From positions 248,001-312,000 of the forward strand of contig NZ_FOUJ01000004.1 in assembly GCF_900114835.1 (NCBI RefSeq): 64,000 bases of DNA. Direction: 5' to 3'. The stretch is from Methanolobus profundi. GTDB lineage: Archaea; Halobacteriota; Methanosarcinia; Methanosarcinales; Methanosarcinaceae. A program made the translations under genes and the position numbers. The notes below the pieces were generated by a model. That model did no database searches. It saw only the letters and a program-made list of their open reading frames with translations, and had not been told where the DNA came from. Shown piece after piece: positions 56,717 through 64,000 of this stretch. How positions within the stretch are numbered: position 1 is the stretch's first letter; every line of letters begins with the position of its first letter.

Positions 56717-57576
56717 TTACATCAATAATTTTGTGCCACAATGCTTGCAAAATATGGCGTCTGTATCGTTATCCTTACTGCCGCAATGCTCGCAGACGAT
56801 CTTTGGTCTTGCTTTCTCCCTTGCGTCAATAGATGCAAGGCTCATCTCAGCCGTAACAATTCCTGTAGGAACGGCGATGATACTGTAACCAAGTATCATT
56901 ACAACAGAAGCAAGTGTCCTTCCAAGTGTGGTCTGAGGTACCAGATCCCCAAAACCAACAGTTGTCAGGGTCACGATGGCCCAGTATATGCTTAGTGGTA
57001 TGCTTGTGAATCCGTTCTTCTCTCCTTCTATCAGGTACATGAGCGACCCGAGGACCACCACAAGTGTAAGTACCGTGAAAAGGAAGACAGTTATCTTCCT
57101 GCTACTTGCTTTCAAAGCATCAATTAGCATTTCGGCTTCGTTCAGGTACTTGACCAATTTGAGGATACGGAATATCCTCAGTACCCTGAGTATCCTGATA
57201 ACAAGCAGGAACTGGCTTCCCGGAAGGAACAGACTAAGATATGTAGGGATTATAGCAACAGATCCACGATCCCAAAAAGACTTGTAGCATACCTGATCTT
57301 GCTTTTGACACAGATCAGACGGAGTGCATATTCGATCGTAAAGATTATCGTAAAGAACCATTCGATATTATAGAGCAGGACTCCATGTGCGGTTCTGAAT
57401 GAACTGACACTGTCAAGCATGACAGCCAGCACGCTTGCCAATATGCTGATTATAAGAATAATATCGAAATTCTTTCCGGCGGGAGTATCCGCCTCAAATA
57501 TAACATCGTAGAGACGTCCTCTCCAGTTCTTTACTTCAGGTCTGTTGTCAGAATATTTGTCCTCATATACAGCCAT
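56717..57576 (-). pseudogene. Voltage-gated-type potassium channel, frameshifted
   Basis: Two overlapping frames together encode a six-helix potassium channel of about 286 residues: N-terminal S1-S3 (57576 to about 57255) and S4-S6 (down to 56717) with the Arg-rich S4 ([11 protein letters not shown]), filter TVGFGD and a C-terminal zinc ribbon ([15 protein letters not shown]). Frames meet at about 57255 where one base is missing: GATCTGTTGCTATA would read D-L-L-A-I if one G were added (TTGGCT). This is either an inactivated gene, a sequencing error in a G pair, or a rare programmed shift. Confidence 0.8.
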
Positions 57577-57585
57577 GTGTTTCCC

Positions 57586-58674
57586 TCAAAAATCAAAAAG
57601 GCTCTTTTGACCTGTATTTTCATGCAGGTTATCTACTCTGACACCGATACGTCTGAAGTTGATCTCGCTTTCCTCAAGGAACTGGCTCATCATCTCTCTT
57701 GCATTCTGGCTCAGGATATCCCTGTCATTGACAGCGTGGTTCAATGTACGACTCTTTGTTGAAGTTTTGAAGTTAGAGAATATAACAGTTACTGTTACTG
57801 AGCGGAAAGATACTTTTCTAGTTCTCACTTTTTCCATGACATCATCCATGAGCTCTTCAAGAAGCGAGAATATCATATTCTCATTCCTGCTGTCATGTTT
57901 CAGAGATGCCATCCTGCCTATCTGGTCAGTTGCAGTTCTCTCTTTCACCGGGCTGTCATCAATACCCGAAGCAGCCTGTTTGAGCCACATACCCTTGTTC
58001 TTTCCAAAAGTGGATATAAGTTCCATAACATCGAATGCAGCAAGTTCTTCAACGGTGCTGATCCCCATTTCAGATAATTTATCTTCAGTGACCTTGCCGA
58101 TACCCCATAATTTCTTCACGGGCATTGGTTTCAGGAATCCTTCCGCATCCTCCGGTCCGATCACAGTGATACCATCAGGTTTGCGGAAAGAGGATGCCAT
58201 CTTGGCTATCAGCTTGTTGGGACCGATACCTACAGAGCAGGTGATCCTTTCCTTTTCCTTTACCTCTTCTTTAATTCTCAGACCTATTTCCTTCGCGGTC
58301 TCATAGTCACCTTTACAGGACTCAGTTATATCCAGGAAAGCCTCATCGATGCTTATCTTTTCGAAGGCTTCCTCACTATCGGCATTTGATCTGAGGATCT
58401 CCATTACATTTGCCGAGACATCTTCATAGAACGGCTTACGTACAGGAAGAAACACAGCATCAGGATCTTTTGATCTTGCAAGCTTGCAGGGCATTGCAGA
58501 ACGTATTCCAGCTTCCCTTGCGATATAGTTGGATGTACTTACAGCTCCACCCGATTCCCCTCTGTTGGAATACATGCAGACAACAACAGCTTTTCCTTTA
58601 AGCGAGGGGTCTTCCCTCTCTTCTATTGCAGCATAGAAATAGTCCATGTCCACATGAATGATCACACGTTCCAT
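57586..58674 (-). CDS. dinB: DNA polymerase IV (Y-family, DinB)
   Basis: A 362-residue translesion polymerase. Catalytic acids lie in HVDMDYFYA (near residue 6) and ISIDEAFLDIT (near 103); the little-finger domain follows from about 240. The C-terminus QKSLFDF fits a PCNA-interacting box. It may start at TTG 58680 with two more codons. It follows the divergent/same-strand cluster of minus genes and ends ten bases before the channel gene. Confidence 0.94.
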   Translation of the reverse strand: MERVIIHVDMDYFYAAIEEREDPSLKGKAVVVCMYSNRGESGGAVSTSNYIAREAGIRSAMPCKLARSKDPDAVFLPVRKPFYEDVSANVMEILRSNADSEEAFEKISIDEAFLDITESCKGDYETAKEIGLRIKEEVKEKERITCSVGIGPNKLIAKMASSFRKPDGITVIGPEDAEGFLKPMPVKKLWGIGKVTEDKLSEMGISTVEELAAFDVMELISTFGKNKGMWLKQAASGIDDSPVKERTATDQIGRMASLKHDSRNENMIFSLLEELMDDVMEKVRTRKVSFRSVTVTVIFSNFKTSTKSRTLNHAVNDRDILSQNAREMMSQFLEESEINFRRIGVRVDNLHENTGQKSLFDF

Positions 58675-58736
58675 TATCAAGTAACAAGGTTCAGTTACCT
58701 TTTATGATTAACTGATACCTACGTTTCTCATCTATC

Positions 58737-59879
58737 TCAAGGCATCCTTCTTATGAAGTTCAGGACCTGTGATGCGATACCGAAAACAGGTATGCTCTGT
58801 GAGAGCAGGAATCTTGTGATGATACTGATGTTGAACGGCCACACAGGTATTGTTCTGTGCTGCCTGTATACTTTTTCCATCAGTTCACGTTCCCTGAAGA
58901 CAGATCCATACTCCTTCTCATCCATACTGTCAGCTTCCTCCAGTATCCTGCATTCCAGTTTGTTAATGCATTGTTCCAGATGGTCCATCTGGGAACGTTT
59001 CTTTTCTCTCCACTTCAGCATGAGCTGATGTGTGCTCCACAGAGGAAGAAAGAACGCTATCAGTGCAAAGAACACAGGCACGAACAACAGTTCAGAGAAA
59101 AGGCTGGCATATTCGGCAGACTTGAGGAAATATGAGCTTTGAGGCTCTGTTATCATACCGATGATGATCCAAGAACCAAGATATACCGCAGGTATTGTGA
59201 CTATAATTGCATTCCAGAGGCAGAGATCTCCAAGTGGTGACAATCCTCCACATCTGTCAGCATGCCCGAGCTGAGGTTCAAAACAGAAGTCCTTTCCCAT
59301 CTTCCACACATAAACAGCAGTGACTGTCATTTTCCATGCCATTATACCGATAACAAAAGCAATAAAGAACTCAGCCACTGAACTGTAATTCCATGCGAGG
59401 ACAAAAAGTGAGAAGACTATCCCTGATAAGATCTGGAATGGGCTGTTGATCCTTCCTTCAAGTCTTTGGATGAAACCAAGGTATTCCCGTTCAAGTTCTT
59501 CCTGTTCATCAACAGAGCTTGCATCATGTTCATCAGGAACACTTCCGAGTCTCCCTTCTGGACCTGAATTTCTCCTGCAGTCGATGATCACCTTGCGGTC
59601 CCATATTATTGCAAAGGTCTCCGGGATCTTTCTCATGAGTATCCGGAAAGCGATAAGGCTCATTGCTGCAGTGAACAGACCGGTGGTATACATGACCCTG
59701 CCGGCATGCATATCGTAGTATGATATTATGAATAATATCGTTATGAAGATACCTGGAGGTAAAAGATAGAGCGTCCACCTCATAACAGGAGATCTTATAC
59801 TTTTGAAGTTCTCCAGTTCCTGCTCTCTCTTATCCGGACATGTGCTGTCTGCAGAAGAACAGGGTTGCTGTTCTGACAC
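58737..59879 (-). CDS. Membrane protein of unknown function
   Basis: 380 residues with about six hydrophobic helices (36-55, 63-83, 150-185, 222-245, 263-285, plus one near the C-terminus) and charged loops (LERE, RLEGR, EKKRSQMDH). No family recognised. On the minus strand between the acetyltransferase (36 bases upstream) and dinB. Confidence 0.6.
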   Translation of the reverse strand: MSEQQPCSSADSTCPDKREQELENFKSIRSPVMRWTLYLLPPGIFITILFIISYYDMHAGRVMYTTGLFTAAMSLIAFRILMRKIPETFAIIWDRKVIIDCRRNSGPEGRLGSVPDEHDASSVDEQEELEREYLGFIQRLEGRINSPFQILSGIVFSLFVLAWNYSSVAEFFIAFVIGIMAWKMTVTAVYVWKMGKDFCFEPQLGHADRCGGLSPLGDLCLWNAIIVTIPAVYLGSWIIIGMITEPQSSYFLKSAEYASLFSELLFVPVFFALIAFFLPLWSTHQLMLKWREKKRSQMDHLEQCINKLECRILEEADSMDEKEYGSVFRERELMEKVYRQHRTIPVWPFNISIITRFLLSQSIPVFGIASQVLNFIRRMP

Positions 59880-59915
59880 TCTCTCCCTCCTTTCAGGGAT
59901 ACTATCAGCCCATTT

Positions 59916-60974
59916 TCAGAGGATGGTATCCCTGCAATCCACGTAGATATTGCCAAGGCCGGGAACCTTTCCTGCAATTGGTTTGGCATACAGGTACATG
60001 TTCTCTTTAAGTGGTTTGAACTTCCTGACCACTTTTATCACCGGGTCGTCAGGGTCTGTATACATTCCAAAGAAATCACATTTCGTATCGAACATGAGAT
60101 TGTTGCAGTAGTTCAGTATCTCTTCCATTGCAAGTTCATGTTCGGGTTCGAATGCATGGTCCACAACCGAATGGAACTTGAAGAACTCATTCTCTGTAGG
60201 GACCTTTGGCATGCTGGTGAAGTGCCTGAGTATTCCGTAGGCATTTGCCATGATCTTCCACATCATTGGTTCCTTTGTGTATGTCATTTCCATCAGGACA
60301 GAGGAGTCCCAGAAACCACCACATGCGACTATTTTATCTCTCCATTTAGCTACAAGGAAGTTCTCAAGACCGTATCCGAGCACACGATTCACATATGTTT
60401 TGAAACTGCTTGTGGTGAACGGGACGAAATGAGTTCTTCCTTCGTAATAACTATTGATCAGCTTTACAGCTTCAGGAAGGTCTTTGGGATCGATCCTCTC
60501 AAGGTCATACTCCCTCTCAGAGTGCTCTTTCTTGTATGCGGACATTGCAAGGATCTGTATCTCTTTCTCCCGGATACATCCAAGTTTCTCACAAAGTTTC
60601 AGGAATGCTTCATTGGGTCCGTATGCATAGCAGTAAATATGTGAGGCCTTAGCTTCATGTGCAGCTTTTTCGGCTTCTCTTATGAGCTCTACGGCAATTC
60701 CTTTTCTCCGGTGCTCAGGATGCACCATAACTTCTGCTATGTACATGTATCTCTGCTCTGGCTCTCCTTTCAGGGTCCACCCTATCCAGCCCACAGCTTC
60801 ATCATCTACCTCTGCAACACGTATCTCCCAGTTATCGTAAAGATCATACCTTGCTGTGATATCCGGTCCTTTGTCTATCACCATTGCACATTCTTCATTT
60901 CCCTGAGGGCACATTCTTTCGATATTCAACAGGGTCTCGTTGTCTTGTTCTTTAAAAGGTCTGATGTTAACCAT
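59916..60974 (-). CDS. GNAT family N-acetyltransferase with tandem halves
   Basis: 352 residues. The N-terminal GNAT domain (1-150) has the acetyl-CoA motif HPEHRRKGIAVELI; the C-terminal half (about 165-350) has the GNAT-like piece NFLVAKWRDKIVACGGFW. The substrate is unknown. Same strand as the membrane protein downstream. Confidence 0.82.
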   Translation of the reverse strand: MVNIRPFKEQDNETLLNIERMCPQGNEECAMVIDKGPDITARYDLYDNWEIRVAEVDDEAVGWIGWTLKGEPEQRYMYIAEVMVHPEHRRKGIAVELIREAEKAAHEAKASHIYCYAYGPNEAFLKLCEKLGCIREKEIQILAMSAYKKEHSEREYDLERIDPKDLPEAVKLINSYYEGRTHFVPFTTSSFKTYVNRVLGYGLENFLVAKWRDKIVACGGFWDSSVLMEMTYTKEPMMWKIMANAYGILRHFTSMPKVPTENEFFKFHSVVDHAFEPEHELAMEEILNYCNNLMFDTKCDFFGMYTDPDDPVIKVVRKFKPLKENMYLYAKPIAGKVPGLGNIYVDCRDTIL

Positions 60975-61159
60975 TCCATCACCCCAAAGTCTCCTTCATT
61001 GGTTCCATGTTACCGGAAAGAAAAAAATCCCGGAAAAGCAGGGTTGTTACTCTGCGCCAAATATCTCTATTTTATATACTCCCAAATAGATCTTGAAGTT
61101 GATCGGATATATAATTTTTGGATATAGTATCTGTGAAAAAGAAAAAAAGCTATTCAGCT

Positions 61160-61205
61160 AAGTAAAAACAAAGGATGTGGCAGTTATCCCCACGATAACC
61201 ACATC
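61160..61205 (-). terminator. Terminator of cysEK
   Basis: On the minus strand GATGTG/CACATC (61174-61205) and the inner GTTATC/GATAAC make a strong stem with a 3-base bulge and 5-base loop, followed by a T-rich run (61160-61173). Confidence 0.65.
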
Positions 61206-61225
61206 TGAAAATGATCTCTCACATA

Positions 61226-62155
61226 TCAGTCATCGAAGTCTGCAAGCGCTGTGCTGAGATACCTCTCACCAGTATCAGGGAGTATCACAACTATCATCTT
61301 TCCGGCATTTTCCTCTCTTTTTGCTACCTCAAGGGCTGCATGGACGGCTGCACCACATGAAATACCAACCAGTATACCTTCTTTCTTTGCCATCTGTCTT
61401 GCAGTCTCGAATGCATCATCGTTGCTGACCTTTACCACTTCATCTATCACATCGGTGTTCAGGACATCAGGAACAAAACCCGCACCAATACCCTGTATCT
61501 TATGAGGTCCGGGGTTACCTCCTGAAAGTACAGGTGAATCTTCAGGCTCAACGGCTATTGCTTTGAAAGATGGTTTTCTGGACTTGATAACCTCTGCAAC
61601 TCCGGTAATGGTACCTCCGGTCCCAACACCTGCAACAAGGATATCCACTTCACCATCCGTATCATTCCATATCTCCTCGGCTGTTGTACGACGGTGGATA
61701 TCAGGATTTGCAGGGTTCATGAACTGGTGAGGAACAAATGAGTTCTCAGTTCTTTTTGCCATTTCCTCAGCTTCAACTATCGCGCCGTTCATTCCTTTAC
61801 TGCCAGGAGTTAATACTATCTCGGCACCAAGTAATCTGAGTATCTTCCTTCTTTCGATGCTCATTGTATCAGGCATCGTCAGGATCAGTCGATATCCTTT
61901 TGCTGCACAGACAAAGGCTAAGCCGATACCGGTGTTTCCTGAAGTTGGCTCTATGATGACCGCATCCTTATTCAGGCATCCATCCTTTTCAGCCGATTCT
62001 ATCATATTAAGAGCAATACGGTCCTTCACCGAGCTCAGGGGATTGAAGGATTCGACCTTTCCAACAACTGTTGCATGGCATCCTTCAGTTATCCTGTTCA
62101 GGCGTACAAGTGGTGTGTTACCGACTGTCTTTGTTATGTCTTCATAGATATTGAT
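61226..62155 (-). CDS. cysK: Cysteine synthase A (probable AUC start)
   Basis: 309 residues if translated from ATC at 62155. PLP-dependent O-acetylserine sulfhydrylase: the PLP lysine is in SSVKDRIA (about residue 43), with the phosphate loop [10 protein letters not shown] and the [12 protein letters not shown] segment. It makes cysteine from O-acetylserine and sulfide. The usual N-terminus ([19 protein letters not shown]) is present in frame, but no ATG, GTG or TTG occurs between TAA at 62200 and it; AGGAG lies eight bases before the ATC. The first canonical start (GTG 62029) would begin at the PLP lysine and cannot give an active enzyme. Follows cysE by 65 bases. Confidence 0.93.
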   Translation of the reverse strand: MNIYEDITKTVGNTPLVRLNRITEGCHATVVGKVESFNPLSSVKDRIALNMIESAEKDGCLNKDAVIIEPTSGNTGIGLAFVCAAKGYRLILTMPDTMSIERRKILRLLGAEIVLTPGSKGMNGAIVEAEEMAKRTENSFVPHQFMNPANPDIHRRTTAEEIWNDTDGEVDILVAGVGTGGTITGVAEVIKSRKPSFKAIAVEPEDSPVLSGGNPGPHKIQGIGAGFVPDVLNTDVIDEVVKVSNDDAFETARQMAKKEGILVGISCGAAVHAALEVAKREENAGKMIVVILPDTGERYLSTALADFDD

Positions 62156-62220
62156 CTTCCCAACTCCTGTATATTGTTCTGTTTGCGGTATTTGTCGTTA
62201 TTTGATGAAAATAAAGAACA

Positions 62221-63189
62221 TCAATGCTTCTTTTCTTTGAAAATGAGCCTTGGTTCCTCGATGATGACCTTTGTGTCTGCTGGCACGGACTCGGTTATCC
62301 ACACATTACCACCGATAACCGACCTTGCTCCTATGACCGTATCTCCTCCGAGGATGGTTGCGTTAGAGTATATTATAACATCATCTTCGATGGTCGGATG
62401 TCTTTTCTGGTCCCTTATGATCCTTCCTGACTCATCTTTTGGGAAGCTCAGGGAACCAAGGGTAACACCCTGATAGATACGGACATTGTTCCCGATCTCG
62501 CATGTTTCTCCTATAACCACACCTGTCCCGTGGTCGATGAAGAATCCTTTGCCGATCTTCGCACCTGGGTGGATATCTATTCCCACTGCGCTGTGTGCAT
62601 ATTCTGTCATTATTCTCGGGATGATGGAGATTCCCTGTCTGTGCAGCTCATGAGCTGCCCTGTAGACGGTCATTGCGAATATCCCCGGATAGCTGAAGAT
62701 TATCTCATCATAGTTCTTGGCTGCCGGGTCTCCCTCGTATGTGGCAATGATATCCGATGCCAGCATGGATCTGATCTCAGGTATCTTTTTCAGGAACATC
62801 AGTGTCTCTTCCTGTCCACGGTCCACACACTCGGTGCACTCCTCTTCATAGCGTTTACACTCGTGTATGATGCTGTTGGTTATCTGTTCTGAGAGCTTGT
62901 TGAAGAGTTCTGTTATCTCATTTCCGACATGATACGAGAGAGTGTTCCTGTCAACGGTCTGATCCCCGAAGTAGCCGGGGAAGAGGATATCCCTTATCAG
63001 GTCGATGATCTCTGTCAGGGCTTCCTTTGATGGTATCACGGCAGAATCCAGATGGTCAAAACAGCCTTTATCAGAACAACTGTTGACCACAAGGTCCACT
63101 ATATCAGGTATCTCTTCCCGGTATCTGTTGTCGATCATGGAATCCAGTATCGTACATCTTTTTTGTTCTGGTGCTAATGTTTTGTCCAT
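62221..63189 (-). CDS. cysE: Serine O-acetyltransferase
   Basis: 322 residues. An N-terminal helical domain precedes the left-handed beta-helix hexapeptide domain (about 205-300; DIHPGAKIGKGFFIDHGTGVVIG, VRIYQGVTLG) with the catalytic His and Asp in IDHGTG. It makes O-acetylserine for cysK, which follows on the same strand; together they give the cysteine synthesis operon. ATG at 63189. Long N-terminus as in the EpsC-type enzymes. Confidence 0.95.
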   Translation of the reverse strand: MDKTLAPEQKRCTILDSMIDNRYREEIPDIVDLVVNSCSDKGCFDHLDSAVIPSKEALTEIIDLIRDILFPGYFGDQTVDRNTLSYHVGNEITELFNKLSEQITNSIIHECKRYEEECTECVDRGQEETLMFLKKIPEIRSMLASDIIATYEGDPAAKNYDEIIFSYPGIFAMTVYRAAHELHRQGISIIPRIMTEYAHSAVGIDIHPGAKIGKGFFIDHGTGVVIGETCEIGNNVRIYQGVTLGSLSFPKDESGRIIRDQKRHPTIEDDVIIYSNATILGGDTVIGARSVIGGNVWITESVPADTKVIIEEPRLIFKEKKH

Positions 63190-63365
63190 GTTTATCCCAT
63201 CTTTACTGTGAATTTCTATGTATCTTTATGGTGTTAACACCGTTAACACAATTGACCTCTCAAAGCTCTCTTTTTCTGCATTCTATATATCATTCCAAAA
63301 AGCCTGGAACTTTCTTCAATTACCCACTTTCAATGATCCCACATAATGATCGATTATAATCACAT

Positions 63366-64000
63366 TTAAAAGCTTTGGAGCTCCTGCGGAAGCATTGTCC
63401 CTATTTCTTCTATGAGCTTCTCTGCTTCTTTTTTAGAATCAGAGGGAGCCAGTTCTGTAAATACTGGTCCGAACACCGATAGCATGGAGTCCAGGTTCGG
63501 ATATGTATTGACACCTGTACTCAATCCTATATCGAACAATTCTTTATTGGTTCGGTCCGTGTTGTTCTCGTCAGAATGATAGACATCTTTCAGTATGGAC
63601 AATATCTTTCTGAATTTGAGTTCCATCTGATAGAATATCTTCTCTCTTTCAAGAAGGGAATCTATCTTTATGTCCTGGTTCCATCCCGGCGAATAGGGGA
63701 AAGTGAGTTCAAAGGGTTTTTCTCCTGAAGCAGGGTGTTCTAATACCCCCTTATTTCCAGTGGAGAGATCCTGCCAGGGTATTTTCAATCTAAAATTATA
63801 TCCTGCATTATTGAGGGATGAGAGCTGTATAACGATCATCTCGGTACCATCTCCCCTTTCTCCGAATATACGTGGCTGGGCGGAGTTCAGGCTGAAAAGC
63901 GGATACTCACTTTTTTCCACTGTAAGTTCTGCCTTCAGGAATAAGATCTGCATCGGAGCTGCAGGCATACTGAAGTCTATATTGGTGTCAGGTGACCAGT
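63366..64000 (-). CDS. Hypothetical protein, 5' end cut by window edge
   Basis: The minus-strand frame is open from a stop at 63366 to the right edge; the first in-window ATG is 63968, but ten or more open codons continue above it (with SPDTNIDFS), so the true start probably lies outside. The visible part is mostly polar with short hydrophobic strands and no transmembrane segment or motif I recognise. Confidence 0.5.
   Translation of the reverse strand, partial: WSPDTNIDFSMPAAPMQILFLKAELTVEKSEYPLFSLNSAQPRIFGERGDGTEMIVIQLSSLNNAGYNFRLKIPWQDLSTGNKGVLEHPASGEKPFELTFPYSPGWNQDIKIDSLLEREKIFYQMELKFRKILSILKDVYHSDENNTDRTNKELFDIGLSTGVNTYPNLDSMLSVFGPVFTELAPSDSKKEAEKLIEEIGTMLPQELQSF

Overview
The window comes from a methylotrophic, methylamine-using methanogenic archaeon of the Methanosarcinaceae (Methanolobus/Methanococcoides-like; genus is inference). 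The evidence is a complete pyrrolysine apparatus (tRNA-Pyl at 6.66 kb, pylSBCD at 19.5-23.8 kb), two methyltransferase genes with an in-frame amber codon at the family's pyrrolysine position (mtmB, mtbB), their corrinoid proteins (mtmC, mtbC), mtbA, ramA, ftr and mfnA, and archaeal replication genes (Orc1/Cdc6, DNA polymerase D small subunit).

Layout. (1) 0-25.5 kb is a methylamine island: two tandem hydantoinase/oxoprolinase-family genes with a third 5' remnant between them, cytochrome bd oxidase cydAB, an isolated pylT, an M18 aminopeptidase, mtmC-mtmB-mtbA, a divergent sensor kinase/response regulator/Msr-type regulator operon, mtbC-mtbB-permease, and divergent pylS-pylB-pylC-pylD-ramA. 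A 19-bp palindrome (ATTACAAY-N3-RTTGTAAT) stands upstream of the second hydantoinase gene, in the mtmC/kinase divergent spacer and in the mtbC/pylS divergent spacer, suggesting one regulon. (2) 25.5-29.8 kb is replication-related: DP1, signal peptidase, orc1/cdc6, and a probable origin with five good origin-recognition-box-like repeats facing each other across an AT-rich core. (3) 29.8-41.8 kb holds a PAS/DUF835 protein, a CheF-like protein and a KaiC-like ATPase, then mfnA, a site-2 protease, a TraB-family protein, small enzymes and a SulP transporter. (4) 41.9-48.1 kb is a visibly AT-rich stretch of membrane-anchored hypothetical proteins and two paralogous NosD-like beta-helix proteins. (5) 48.2-64 kb has ftr, a CopB-type P-ATPase, a NapH-like ferredoxin, an RNase HI fusion, a PAS/GAF histidine kinase, a frameshifted potassium channel, dinB, an acetyltransferase, cysE-cysK and a gene cut by the right edge.

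How the parts work together: MtmB and MtbB move methyl groups from mono- and dimethylamine to MtmC and MtbC; MtbA passes them to coenzyme M; RamA re-reduces the corrinoid proteins; PylBCD make pyrrolysine, PylS charges tRNA-Pyl, and the charged tRNA reads the UAG codons of mtmB and mtbB. The kinase, receiver and Msr-type regulator beside mtmC are the natural candidates for controlling the set.

The most unusual signals are the shared palindrome that draws a hydantoinase-family gene into the methylamine regulon; a short open reading frame ending in UAG in the pylS leader whose readthrough would run over the pylS start; mtbC and cysK, which seem to lack AUG/GUG/UUG starts but have well-placed Shine-Dalgarno sequences before AUU/AUC; pylT lying about 12.8 kb from pylS; and a site-2 protease and TraB gene that share a frame separated only by amber codons.
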